This document shows, piece by piece, positions 47,100 to 59,114 of a stretch of 64,000 nucleotides of DNA (position 1 is the stretch's first letter; each line of letters starts with the position of its first letter). The position numbers and the translations under genes were made by a program. Source of the stretch: Malania oleifera (Eukaryota > Streptophyta > Magnoliopsida > Santalales > Ximeniaceae); contig NC_080426.1 in the NCBI RefSeq assembly GCF_029873635.1, positions 49,800,093-49,864,092 on the forward strand. The letters run 5' to 3'. The notes beneath the pieces are model-generated. The model made no database searches and had not been told where the DNA came from. It saw only the letters and a list, made by a program, of their open reading frames with translations.

Positions 47100-48174
47100 T
47101 AACTTTCGTGTTAGTGCGATAAGACAGACTTGGACCTGGTAGGGAGTAGCTAACACGATTAGTGTAGATCATTGTGTTAACTATATGTGTTGTAGGAATA
47201 CTGATAGATTCCTATTGTGCTACAGAATAGAACCCAAGGATAATGACCTGGGAAGTGGTGTGCCTCAAGGTTTGATGAGGCAGGTGTTACGGGAGATCGG
47301 CCGGAGTGTGAGGAGACGCGAGCACTCTCCTATTGCTTCGGGGTGCATCATTAAGAGGTTCACACGCATGCATCCTCCGACGTTCTCTAGAGGACCTGAC
47401 CCAACGATAGCAGAGGATTAGGTGGAGAAGTCTGAGAGGATCTTGGAGGTCCCGCACTGCATGGATAGGCAGCGAGTCCTTTATGCCACCTTTCAGCTAT
47501 CTGGGGAGGCGGGTCGATGGTGGACTGTAGTGAATCTGCTGGAGAAGCAGAGAGCCGGTCCTAAAGAGATGACATTGAGTCGTTTCAAGGAAGTTTTTTT
47601 CAATAGATACTTCCCGGATTCTGTACGTGATGCGAAGACAGATGAGTTTTCTACTCTGACTCAGGGGAGTATGACGATGCACAAGTATATGGCTCGGTAT
47701 ATAAAGCTGTCCCGATTTGTGCTGCGTCTGATATCGAGTGAGTATGAGAAGACTTGAAGGTTTGAGAAGGGCCTAAGGAAGGATATCTGCAGATTGGTGG
47801 GTATGCTTCAAATCCGCAAGTTCTCGGTGTTGGTGGATAAAGTCAAGGTGATTGAGACTGGCATCTGAGAGAACGAGGTGGATCAGGAATCGAGGAAAAG
47901 GACAGTACTTTCTGGTTCTCAGATAGGATCTCGTCAGGGATCATGGAAGAAGAGGAACAAGGGCTCGGGCTACCGTCAGAATACTGAGCGCCAGAGTTCT
48001 CAGATGAGCCAGACTAGTGGTCGTTGTACCAGATGTCACAAATGGCACGAGGGTGAGTGCCAGTCATTTGGGGGTAACTGTTACAACTGTGGCCATCCAA
48101 GTCATATGTTTCGTGATTGTCGTGCACTGAAGCGAGATGTGTCTGCATCTAGTGTGAACCAAGGGAGCAACTAG
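47100..48174 (+). pseudogene. Chromovirus gag (fossil)
   Basis: A Retrotrans_gag region with ATFQLSGEAGRWWTVVNLLE and MTLSRFKEVFFNRYFPDSV, then a CCHC zinc knuckle (CYNCGHPSHMFRDC) near 48080-48121. Chromovirus type. Broken. Confidence 0.9.
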
Positions 48175-48289
48175 ATACCTCGGGGAACCGTTTAGACGAA
48201 TACAGCTCCGACCAGAGTATACTCTCTTACTCCAGTGGATGCTGAGCATGTAGGGAACGTAATGATAGGTACCTTATAATTAAATAAGG

Positions 48290-51200
48290 CTTCTATGTTA
48301 TTTGATTTGGGTGCAACCCATTCTTTTGTATCTGTGAATTTTGTTGGACGGTGTGGGGTTGAGACCCAAGACATGAACAAGTTGTTATCTGTTACTATGC
48401 CATCTGGGAGTGTATCTTTATGTGGGAAGATGTTGGTAGATTGCCCAGTAGTAATTCCAAAGAAGTTGCTACTGGCGAATATTGTGGTATACGACATGTC
48501 AGGGTTCGATGTTATTCTTGGGATGGAGTGGTTGTTCTCCAGTTATGTTGTGATCGACTGTCATAGGAAGGTAGTAGTTTTCAGACCTCTTGAGGAGTAG
48601 GAGCATGAATTCGTGGGATTGTGGGTGCGTTCGTCGCCACAAATTCTATCGGCACTACAGGAGAGGAGGTTACTCTTGGATGGATGTCAGGGGTACCTAG
48701 CTTGTGTGAAGGAATCGCCACGGGATGAGTTGAGGCTCGAGGACATTCGGGTAGTCAGCGAGTTCTCAGAGGTGTTTCCAAATAAGTTACCTGGTTTACC
48801 TCTGGATCAAGAGGTGGAGTTTACTATAGAGTTTCTATCTGGCAAGGCACCGATCTCTAAAGCTCCGTACTGAATGGCTCCAGCTGAACTTCGAGAGTTA
48901 AAGGAACAGTTGCAGGAATTACTGGACAGGGGTTTCATTCGACCTAGTGTTTCGCCCTAGGGAGCTCCAGTATTATTTTTGAAGAAGAAGGACGGGTCGA
49001 TGCGGATGTGCATTGATTACCCTGAGATTAACAAGGTAACTGTGAAGAATCGCCATCCTTTACCTTGTATAGATGATCTCTTTGACTAGTTGCAGGGGAC
49101 GTAGGTCTTTTCGAAGATCAACTTATGGTCAAGATGTCATCAGGTGAGGGTCAGATCTGAGGATGTAGAGAGGACAGATTTTCGAAGTAGATATAGCCAC
49201 TACGAGTTCTTAGTCATGTCTTTTGAGTTGATGAATGCTCTAGTCATGTCATGGATCTGATGAACAGGGTTTTCCATGAGTACCTGGATCGATTCATGGT
49301 GGTATTCATTGACGATATTCTGGTATACTCAAGAAGTTCGGAAGAGCATGAGGACCATTTGAGGTTAGTATTACAGACTCTGCGAGAAAAGAAGTTGTAT
49401 GCTAAACTGAAGAAGTGTGAATTCTGGTTGAGTCATATTGCATTCTTAGGCCATGTGGTTACTGGTGATGGCATATCAGTTGATCCTAGAAAGATTGAAG
49501 TTGCATTTAATTGGGTGAGGCCGAAGAATGTGCAAGAGGTTCAGAGTTTTCTAGGACTTGCGGGTTACTATCGTCAGTTTGTGGAAGGTTTCTCTAAACT
49601 ATCTGGACCTCTGACTCGATTGACCAAGAAGGGAGTCCAATTTGAGTGGACCAGTGATTGCGAGAAGTGCTTTCAGGAGTTGAAGCACCGATTGGTTACT
49701 GCTCCAATTTTGACCATCCTTTGGGGGATGATAGGGCTGTGATTTATAGCGACACGTCTCTGAAGGGTTTGGGATGTGTGCTTATGCAGCAGGGTAAGAT
49801 AGTGGCATATGCTTCTCGGCAACTGAAGGAATATGAGAAGAATTACCCTACGCATGATCTAGAGTTGGCTGCTATTGTATATGCATTGAAGATATGGAGA
49901 CACTACTTGTATGGTGTGCAATGCGAGATCTTCACTGACCACAAAAGCCTTAGGTATTTCTTCACATAGAAGGAGTTGAATATGAGGCAAAGACGGTGGC
50001 TTGAGTTGATTAAGGACTACGATTGCACCATCAGTTATCACCCAGGAAAAGCTAATGTGGTGGCTGATGCGGTGAGTCAGAAGTTGGGACCTGCGGCTGT
50101 ATCTGTGGTTGTAACTCAGTATCACATCAAACGAGATTTGGAGAGATCGGGTATAGAGTTGGTGTCCGAGGATCATCAGGCTTCCCTTGCTAGTTTGGTG
50201 GTCCAGCAGACTTTGTTTAAGCGTATAAAATTCGTGCAGGCTAGTGATGCAAAGTTAGCTGAGATTATGGAAAAGGTACAGTAGGGTTTAGCTGTGGATT
50301 TCAACATCTCTGACAGAGGTGTGTTGAGGTTTGGGACCAGGCTGTGTGTTCCAAACGATGATGGAATCAAAAGGATGATTCTGGAGGAGGCGCATTGTTC
50401 TTTGTTTACAGTACATCCTGGTAGTATGAAGATGTATCGGGACTTGCGCGAGACCTTCTGGTGGTCTAGTATGAAGAGGCAGATTGCTCAGTTCATGGAG
50501 CAATGTTTGACGTGGCAGCAAGTGAAAGCTGAGCATTAGAGGCTGGCAGGGCCGTTGCAGCCTTTGTCTATTCCGGTGTGGAAATGGGAGCATATTTCCA
50601 TGGATTTTGTGACCAGATTGCCGCCAGCACTTCACGACTAGAATGCTATTTGGGTGATCGTGGATATATTGACGAAATCTGCTCATTTCATACTGATGAA
50701 GGTTGGTTATCCTTTGAGTAGGTTAGCTGATATGTACGTGCATGAGATTGTGAGAATGCACGGAGTACCGGTGTTCATTGTGTCAAATCGAGATCCGAGG
50801 TTTACTTCTCAATTCTAGACGAGGTTGCTGGAGGCATTGGGGACGAAGCTTACTTTCAGTACAGCATTCCACCCCCATACCGATGGACAGTTGGAGAGGA
50901 CGATACAGATTTTGAAAGATATGTTGCGAGCTTGTGTGTTAGACTTCGGTGGTAGTTGGATTCAATTTCTGCCACTAGTGGAGTTTGCCTATAATAATAG
51001 CTTCTTGGATAGTATCAGGATGACACCATTCAAGGCATTGTATGGTCAGAGGTGTCGATCTCCTTTATGTTAGGATAATGTCGGTGAACGTCAGGTGTTA
51101 GGACCTGAACTTGTGCAGTAGGCATCTGAGAAGGTGGGTTTGATTCGAGAGAGGATTAGATCAGCTCAAAGTCGGCAGAAGAGTTACGCAGATGTTCACC

Positions 51201-51637
51201 ACCATGAGTTAGAGTTCGAGGTAGGGGGTAAGGTATTTCTGCGTATTGCTCCGATGAAAGGGGTGATGAGATTTCGGAGGAAGGGCAAGCTAAACCCGAG
51301 GTATATCGGACCATTCGAGGTTCTTAAGCGAGTGGGTCTAGTAGCCTACAGGATTGCACTACCCCCAGCACTCTCGAGGGTCCACGATGTGTTTCACGTA
51401 TCCATGTTGAGGAGGTACGTGCTGGATCCATCACATGTTATCAGTTATGATGAGTTGGAAATTGGGGATACTTTAGCGTATGAGGAGATACTTGTTCAGG
51501 TTCTAAACCGTAAAGTTTAGAAGCTTCGTACTAAAGAGATATCGTTAGTGAAGGTATTGTGGCGAAACCATGAGGTTGAGGAAGCTTCTTGGGAACTGGA
51601 AACGGAAATACGCCAGAAGTATCCACAGTTGTTTTGA
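48290..51637 (+). pseudogene. Chromovirus pol (fossil)
   Basis: Protease near 48295 (MLFDLGATHSFVSVNF); RT about 48900-49450 with [15 protein letters not shown] near 49305; RNase H about 49620-50060 ([32 protein letters not shown]); the integrase zinc-binding part about 50380-50530; the integrase core about 50600-51070 ([24 protein letters not shown]); and a C-terminal module at about 51230-51637 with RYIGPFEVLKRVGLVAYRI and a chromodomain-like HEVEEASWEL. The order RT then integrase then chromodomain defines chromoviruses. Broken in several places. Confidence 0.92.
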
Positions 51638-51901
51638 GTACTTATATGTTATCCTACTTAGGGTTGGGATAGGTGGTTAGTCGTCGGGAGTGTGTGTATT
51701 GTGAACTCCTGAGACGGTTGTATATAAACCATGGTATTCATCCGCTATAAGTGAGGGTATGTATGTGTATGTGTATGATGGGGCGGTGCTGTAGTAGTCG
51801 CTAGTTTTTTTCCTAGAATTGTGTATATGTATTTAGTTGTATGACTTTGTGAATGAGAGATGGCAAATTTCGAGGACGAAATTTTTGTAAGGAGGGGAGG
51901 A

Positions 51902-53737
51902 TGTAAGAACCTGAACTGTGATAAATGGGCTTAAATTAATAAGAGAGGGGCAAATTGGAAATTTAGTAGGATTCATCGACGAAGCCAGAGTTCATCAACG
52001 AAGTTAATGTAAGTCTCGTCGATGAAGTTTAGAGGCTCGTCGACGAGGAGAAGCTGAGAGATTTCGGGAAATCAGTGATATCAGGATTCGTCGATGAATC
52101 CATCATCTCGTCGATGAGCTGTCTATATGGCCTCGTCGACGAGAACACCATTTCATCGACGAGGACGCTCGATTCAAAGGGCTATAAATATCAATTCTCA
52201 TTACTTCTCAGTTAATAAAACTAAATCCTATGTCTCTCTCTCTCTCTAGAACTCTCCCTACTCTCTATCTCTCTAGATTTCTTCGTCGTTTGTCTCGAGA
52301 ATTGTAAATATGAAGTTACCACAAGGATCGTGGAAGGATTCTCTACAAGTTCTACGAATCAGAATCCCGTTTTGGAGATTTTTGGGTTTCGGCTTAAAAT
52401 CAAGGTAAGGCTCGGTTTTCAATTCTGATTTGGTAGTTTTGTAAGAAACAGTCTTGTGAGTATATTCTGTACTGTTAATTGTAGGTTTTGGAACTCGGTT
52501 CGCTGTTTTGGGGCCTTAGAGTTCGGGATTTGCTATTTGGGGAAAAGCTAAAAGGAATTGTGTTTATATCAATTATTTTTGAAATCATACTCGGTAGAAT
52601 TGTGGTTCACGGTTCTGTGTGTGTTTTGGCTACTCATTTGGGGGAATCTAATAGGGAAACCTATGGGTTTTTCATGATTACAGTTTTGGAAAAAAGGGGG
52701 GCAATGGGCTTCATCCCTGGTTTTGTTGAAAACCTAATGTATATGTTGATTTATACTGTGTTATAGGGATGACCGTGCCTTGACTTGTTTAAACTGTATT
52801 TGTTTGGAAAACCATGATTTTAGATTACCAAATGGGTGTGGTTTGTTTGGTTATATGAGCATGCATGTGTGTGTGATTTTTTTAAATGCTAGTAGAAATG
52901 CGGTTCCTAATTGTTCCAGGTACTGAGAGTATTCGGCTCTATATCTGAGGGCGTATGAAATCACTGGCCATAGATTGACAGAGTGTCCGGTTCTATATCC
53001 GAGGGTGTGAGCCTATTCTAGTTGATCAGGTCGAAGGGTGTGGATCCACCAGTTTAGCGCCAGTACGATGCCATAGGAGTCGGGGACTAGCCATGTGTTG
53101 GTGGCGCCGTGTTCGTGGGTTGGCTACGGGCCAACGCCGTATGTCACAGGCCGGCTTTGGGCTGATGGGTGTGACGATACCGGGATTGCTGATCATGTGT
53201 GTACGTGCGTGTATGCACTGTTGTGAAATTAGTACTGGAACTGCATTTAACTGCGTGTATGTTGTATTATGATAGCACTCAAATGTCACACACCGATATA
53301 ACCTGTGTTCTTCCTTACTGAGAGGTGTCTCACCCCTACTGTTCGTACATTTTTACAGGTCATTCGAGTAACCGGAACTAGCGTCCTCGTGTAGGGAGCG
53401 TAGTGGCCGGTGTACTGCGGGTAGCGCTTGTGTAAGTGCTAGGACTTGTATTTTGTGGGTTGCTATTTTGGGATGTGTTGGGCACCCATTTTACGTTATT
53501 TGATGGAACCTTGATTATGTCCTTGTATAGACTCTAGTATGGTACTGTATGTATATAGAATGATCGTATTTCTACTGCGTGTATTCTGTTATGTTTGATT
53601 GTGTACAGGGTTCCTGGGAACCCCACGGGGTCGGACCCTCATTCGTTGCCCTGTATCTTGGATGTTTTGTATGATACAAAGACTAGTTGGTTTACATTTT
53701 CACCCCTGAGTCCCATTTCCGAGTTCGGGGCATGACA
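51902..53737 (+). repeat. 3' LTR of the complete chromovirus
   Basis: 1836 bases, TGTAAGAACC to GGGCATGACA. Same parts as the 5' LTR: GTCGAC array 51975-52165, TATAAATA 52183-52190, a much shorter CT run (about 52230-52246), donor-like GTAAGG near 52407, and the CTTACTGAGAGGTGTC block at 53314-53336. Confidence 0.93.
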
Positions 53738-53742
53738 ACAAC

Positions 53743-54877
53743 ACCTTTGATGGGTTAAAGACTTGTGTCAAAAGTATCTCAAATTAAAACAAAGGCTTTT
53801 TGAATTAAGATATGAGAATCTTGAATTAAAGGAAAATAATTAACAGGAATTTGAAAGTTTTGAAAATTAGAAAGCTCAACTTCAAGGAGAAAAATCAAAT
53901 TTTAAAAGATAGATTGTAAGATTGTGGGGATCAAATTGAAGAACTAGAATTTGATAATACTTTTATTTTGAGAAAAACTAGTTTTCTAAATAGAGAATAT
54001 AAATCACAAGTAAAGGAGTATGAAAATGAAAAAGATACTTAGAAAAAAAAATTGAGATTTTAAGTATTGGAAGTGATGAGCTACATAGCCAAGTTATAGA
54101 TTTGCAATATAGTCCTAGAAATTTTTTTGTTGAATCGTGTGAAGACTCTTGAAAATCCAAGAGATTGGTTCATCCTCTAAATATTCGTTTGCCAAATCCC
54201 TTAAAAAGAAGATATTGTTTAAGAAATCATTCTTACCCCTAGATGTAATCTTTGTAGGAAAGTTGGGCATCATGAATAGAACTATTTTAAGAAACAAAAG
54301 GTGTTTGCCAAAGGCAAATGAAATTGGGTTCAATAATGCTAATACTCTAATGAATATGGACCCAGCCTTCACTAGGTACCAAGTTAGACAATTCTTTCGC
54401 CCTTTTTTTTGTTTGTTTGTAGATAAGTAGAAAAAAGAATGAAAAATGGTTTTTAGATAGTACATGCTTGTAGCACATAACTGGAGACAAGTCCAAATTT
54501 CTGTCCATTCAACCCAAAGATTATGGGTATGCTATCTTTGGTGAAAAAAAAATGAAGGTAAAATAATTGGAGAAGGTATTGCTGGTAATAAATCACGTAT
54601 TATGATTGAAAATGTTTTATTAATTGAAAGACTAAAACACAACTTTCTAAGCATTAGTAAATTCTTTGATGCGGGTAAGCATGGATTCATTTACTAAAAT
54701 GGAGTATGTGGTACATAATAAGAAGGAAATGTTTACATTATTGACTTAATTGAATCCTACAAAGATACATGTCTTATCTCTAATTCAAAATAATTTGCAT
54801 ATTTGGTATAAGGGATTAGGACAAATTAACTTCAAATATATCCTGAATGCTTCCAAGCATAACAATGGTATAGGATT
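53743..54877 (+). mobile_element. Sirevirus-lineage Copia gag/protease fragment
   Basis: Lys/Glu/Asn-rich coiled-coil-like gag C-terminus (about 53790-54120), a zinc-knuckle remnant near 54255, then protease-like HITGDKSKFLSIQPKDYG around 54480-54530 and a pre-integrase LHIWYKGLGQINFKYILNAS near 54795. This order and wording are typical of SIRE/Maximus elements. No LTR attached. Fossil with many breaks. It was joined to the flank of the minus-strand Copia fragment before the chromovirus inserted. Confidence 0.75.
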
Positions 54878-54988
54878 GCCTCACGTTATATCATGTGTTC
54901 TAGGTGCATTTGTTTTTTCTATTCTTTGTTTATTATTCTCGATTAAATTTCACGATCTGGTCATAATAAGTGGTATTAGAGCTTTGGT

Positions 54989-55480
54989 TTGTTAAAGGGT
55001 TTAATCAAGATGTTGTCTATCAAGCTTGACATTCAGAAGTTTGATGGAACGAAGAATTTTAGTTTGTGTAAACTGAACGTAACAACATCACTTGCACAAC
55101 AAGGATTGTTGAAGGCACTAAAGAGAAAGATTGCCTTTCTAAAAGGATTGAAGGATAAGGACAAGGAAGAGATACTTGAGAAATCTCATGGTGTGATTAT
55201 TTATCATTGGCCAACAACATAATCAAGGAGGTCAAAGATGAACGTACACTAGATGGTATATGGTTTAAGCTAGAACAGCTATAACAACACAATTTTTTTA
55301 CGAACTGATTGTATCTAAAATTGCAGTTGTTTGCCTTGCCAATGAAACAAGGTACACTAATTGAAACTAATGCTGATAAGTTAAAATAAAATAGTCATGG
55401 ATCTTGCCAATATTGAACATTGATAATAAGGATCAAGCCCTAATATTGTTATGTTCTTTGCCTAAATCTTATTAGTACCT
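54989..55480 (+). pseudogene. Copia gag, first part (fossil)
   Basis: N-terminal gag with the FDGTKNFSL and LAQQGLLKAL motifs of Tnt1-type Copia, ending at LCSLPKSY where the solo LTR is inserted. Confidence 0.8.
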
Positions 55481-55566
55481 TGTAGAGACCTGGAGAATTA
55501 TAGTAATTAAATAATAAAAGAAAAGAGAAAAAAAAAAAAGGAAAATTCAAAAGCGACTAATAGGGT

Positions 55567-55765
55567 CTCGTCAACGAACGCAGGGCGCTTGTCGATGAGC
55601 ATCCTTCTTGGGCTTGTTGACGTGAACACATGTCTCATCGACGAGAATTTACCGAGAGGGCTGATTTCAGGGCCTGAAACTCGTTAACGACGGTTAGGTG
55701 TTCGTCGATGAACCCCCTTCTTGTACTCATTGACGAGATGACGTAGCTCGTCGACGAGACCACGT
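55567..55765. promoter_or_regulatory. TCGTCGACGA palindrome array in LTR D
   Basis: Eight variants (TCGTCAACGA, TTGTCGATGA, TTGTTGACGT, TCATCGACGA, TCGTTAACGA, TCGTCGATGA, TCATTGACGA, TCGTCGACGA) about 20-35 bases apart, the last about 20 bases upstream of TATATAA. Confidence 0.7.
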
Positions 55766-55823
55766 GGACAAGCATTCTATATAAGGCCAAAAATCACTTC
55801 TCTACGAGGATTTCATGCAACAA

Positions 55824-55826
<3 letters not shown>

Positions 55827-55872
<46 letters not shown>
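55827..55872. repeat. CT microsatellite in LTR D leader
   Basis: About 23 CT units directly downstream of the TATA box of LTR D. Equivalent CT-rich leaders occur in LTR A, E and the chromovirus LTRs. Confidence 0.95.
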
Positions 55873-55877
<5 letters not shown>

Positions 55878-57319
55878 TTTGTCTCCTCCTCCTTCTCTCT
55901 ACGATTTTAGCTTCGTTCTTCGCCAGTTCGATGATCGGAAGTTGTCACGCTACTCCTGGGAAGATTCTCTTTAAGTCTGCTAGAGTAGATTGTTAGTTAG
56001 GCCAACTTGGGCACCATCCCAAAACCAGGGTAAGTTGATTATTTGGGTATTTTCAGTATTACCAGGCTTATTTGAGTTTAGATTATGTGTTATGTGCGAA
56101 TATACTAGTGTTTTGTGGAGTAAAACTAGGGTATTATGTTTGCAGGATTAGGGTATTTTTGGGACCCTGCAGATATGGGTTGAGGACCCCAGCGGGTATA
56201 TTTCCTGAAGCTCAGGTAAATTATAGTTTAGAAATGTTGGAAAGGTGATTTGGGGGAAATATGAATGTGATAATTATTATGGTAAATTCAGTTGTGTGAC
56301 TAGGAATTATAAGGGTGTTATTTCAGGGAGTTGAAAATTATGAATGCCGCTTGTGTAAGATTGTTGGATAGTATTTGGAGATAGATAGTCAAGTAAGGGG
56401 AGTACATGTTATGCCAGCCTTATTAGACATTTTATCAGTATAATATAGTATTTGATCAAAGCAAGAAAATTATACAGTTTTACAGAACATATTTATAGAA
56501 TTTTATTGAATTGTGTGGCATGAGAAATACTAGAATATTATAAAAATATGTTATACAGTTTTACAGAAGCATGATTATATAGCCTACAGAGTTATGAAAC
56601 ATAATTTATACAATTTTATATACAGAGCTACGGCTATACAGAATTATATAGAAATACAGTTTATATGATATACAGTATTTTATAGAATCATGCTTATACG
56701 GTATTTTACATAATTATGATTACGTAGTATATTTCAGAACAAGATTGTACAGTTTTTTATAGAGTTGATGATATAGTGTTTTATTACCATGATATACAAA
56801 ATATAGAACCATGATTATACAAAATTTTATAAAATCATGATATATAGAATATAGAACCATGATATACAGAAATACAGATTATACAAAATATAAAGCCATG
56901 ACATACAGATAGGTGTACATGGTTCGGTTTGATTCGGTTTTTGCCAAAATCGCCAACCGAATCGAACTCCTCGATTTTGAAAATGACTAAATCGAAACCA
57001 AACTGTATACTATTGGTTTATGAACAAACCAAACCGTGAACTTTGCGGTTCGGTTCAGTTATTTTCGATTTTATCGAATTTTGAATAATCAAAACAACAC
57101 TAATACAGAGCCTGGGCTGCATCAACAGCCACAGCCCAACAGCCTCAACCTATTATGGCATTACATAACTCTTAGGCCAAGGCTTTAGTTGCAAAGCCCA
57201 AAACATGAGATAAAATATATAAGGTGGGGATACTAGTTCTCTTCCCATTTCCAACCGATGTGGGATGGCTAGCATGTGGTTCCTGCATGTGCCTTGCCCT
57301 CTTTGCAGTTCGCCGTGGC

Positions 57320-57345
57320 CTCTCTCTCTCGCAAACACACACACA

Positions 57346-57387
<42 letters not shown>

Positions 57388-57820
57388 TGGGGCGTGTGCA
57401 CTACATACCAAGAAGACGGTGAAAAAATCTCCCGCCGCCGTCGCTGTGCCGCCTCCGCCGCCGCCCTTGTCCCTTGACGAATAGCTCTCGAATTCCCCCT
57501 TGTCGTACACCGGAGGCAGCTCCGTCCGCCATCTCTCTATCGCAAACACACACACACACACACAGACAGAGATGGGGCGTGTGCACTGCACACCAAGACG
57601 GTGAAGAAATCTTCCGCCGTTGTCGCTGTGCCGCCTCGCATGCCGGCTGCTTCCACCTCCGCCTCCGCCTCTGCCTCCTCTGCCGCCCTTGCCGCTTGAC
57701 GGATAGCTTTTGAATTCCCCCTTGTCGTACACCGGAGGCAGCTCCATCCGCCATCTCTCCAGCTTCAACCTCAGCCCTTCCACGCTTCCGTCCAAGCTCC
57801 ACTTGTCGAAATTCCGCATA
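57320..57820 (-). other. Captured coding-like fragment, tandemly duplicated
   Basis: On the minus strand 57700-57819 reads MRNFDKWSLDGSVEGLRLKL followed by ERWRMELPPVYDKGEFKSY and a Gly-rich tail. A second copy of ELPPVYDKGEFESY lies at about 57480-57530. Two tandem units of about 215 bases (about 57320-57536 and 57537-57755) each contain a CTCTCTC-GCAAACACAC run, GGGGCGTGTGCACT and GTACACCGGAGGCAG. GC content is far above the surroundings. The source gene is not recognised. A TATA-like ATAAAATATATAAG lies near 57210 on the plus strand. Confidence 0.55.
57338..57384. repeat. CA microsatellite
   Basis: About 23 CA units inside the hAT-like element, with a second shorter run at 57544-57562. 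Confidence 0.95.
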
Positions 57821-59114
57821 TGTTACAGGCTCTCTTAATTGGGCCAAGATGTCCAGATTTTTTATTAATTCGATTTTCAGTTTTTTTCAATTCGGTTTGG
57901 GTCCAAAACCGAAACCAAATTTTTTAATATTTCAAAACCGAAACCGAAACCGCAAATCGAAAAACCGAATCGAAATGTGTTTCGATTCGGTTTCATTCAG
58001 ATTTTTGGTTTTTCGGTAAATTTTGTACACCCCTGCATACATAATATAGAATTATAGTTACAAGATTACAAAATATACAAATTTACAGTTATTACAGCAT
58101 TATGGCTATACAGTTGATATAAAATCATGGTTATTACAAAAATACAGAATCATGGTAAAACAGTTAGATTTATATAGAAATATTATTATACAGTTTCAGA
58201 CCCCGATGGGATACAGCAGTTTACAGAGCACGATACCATTGCGTTACAATATAAACAATGCAATCATATGTCTCAAATAGAGTATGGTACATCCGATTGT
58301 GCCCTTAGGTGGAGTTGTGAGCTCCCTAGCATCCGGGCCAGGTGGAGCGGGCCTTTCATGCTATATGCATCTAGATATACATACAATTAGGATAGCACTA
58401 GAGGACCAACTAGTGTTTAGCCCCGCCTACGGGCCGCATAACCCAGTCATGAGGGGGTAAGTCATGACATATAGCCATCCAGGGGGAAGTTTATAGATAT
58501 ATAGTTATGTATAGTAGACATAGAAAGCAGAGATTACGTATTATAGATAGAAATAAGTTTGAATAGATAACTCGGAAATTTTCATATTCTATATGATATA
58601 AGCATGTGTTAACATACAGATGTTTTTCTTAATATATATCGTATACAGTATTAATTAAATGATATGTTTCAAACTAACTCATATGCCACACACTGGTGAT
58701 AACATGTTTCTCCTTACTGAGAGGTGTCTCACCCCAACATTATTAAATATTTCAGGTAATCCAAAAAGGCAAGCAGGGCCGGCCTAGAGGCAAAGGTGGT
58801 GTGGAGTCGGCAAAGTTTTGGGGTGAGTTTTGGGCTGGTCTGTGGAGCCCATAGTATTTTTGTGACTTTTGGGAAGCACTATGTATATGTGTGTATGGGT
58901 ACAACAAGATATATAGTACTCTAGTATTGTATTTTGGTATTTGTTGGATAAGTATGTACTTCTACTGCTTAGGTGTTATATGAAATGCACAGGATACCAC
59001 GGTCCCACTTCGGGCCATAATGATGGTAGTTATGCTCATGTAAGGTTTCAAAGCTCATATATTAATATAGAAAAGGAAAAAAAATGGATAGAAATTTCAG
59101 GTCGTTACATACCT

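Larger units (their letters stand above)
45051..53737 (+). mobile_element. Chromovirus (Gypsy), structurally complete, decayed frames
   Basis: Two LTRs (45051-46901 and 51902-53737), a primer site TGGTATTAGAGCT just after the 5' LTR, gag-pol in Gypsy order with a chromodomain-type C-terminus, and a purine tract AAGGAGGGGAGGA before the 3' LTR. It is flanked by a perfect 5-base duplication ACAAC (45046-45050 and 53738-53742). By eye the LTRs differ by roughly 8-9% over their first 360 bases, many of the differences being CpG-type transitions, so insertion was probably a few million years ago. The reading frames carry many breaks (about ten), so it is not active by itself. Same family as the minus-strand element at 20468-27219. 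Confidence 0.95.
56910..58035. mobile_element. hAT-like element carrying a GC-rich coding-like fragment
   Basis: Terminal inverted repeats of the AGGGGTGTACA type: left TAGGTGTACATGGTTCGG, right end AAATTTTGTACACCCCTG. Both are followed inward by GGTTCGGTTT/AAACCGAAAC-rich subterminal sequence. The flanking octamers CATACAGA and CATACATA match at 6 of 8. The 1126-base interior has no transposase. It contains GC-rich DNA with a minus-strand coding look (57401-57820) and a CA microsatellite. Assignment to hAT rests on the TIR pattern and 8-base flanks. Confidence 0.7.
55481..59109 (+). mobile_element. Solo Gypsy-type LTR (LTR D) with nested hAT-like element
   Basis: Starts TGTAGAGACC, ends CAGGTCGTTACA, and is flanked by the perfect 5-base duplication TACCT (55476-55480 and 59110-59114). 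No primer site or coding region lies inside, so it is a solo LTR of about 2.5 kb once the hAT-like element (56910-58035) is discounted. It carries a GTCGAC array (55567-55765), TATATAA (55778), a CT microsatellite (55827-55872), donor-like GTAAG (56030), TATACAG-rich sequence and the CTTACTGAGAGGTGTC block at 58713-58735. Confidence 0.88.

Noticed and set aside
54149-54430. Open frames on both strands near 54149
   Set aside because: Part of the decayed Sirevirus gag; no separate gene.
57172-57819. Minus-strand open frame of 215 codons with long Cys-Val runs
   Set aside because: The repeats come from the CA microsatellite and the frame crosses two tandem units; kept only as a captured fragment, not as a gene.
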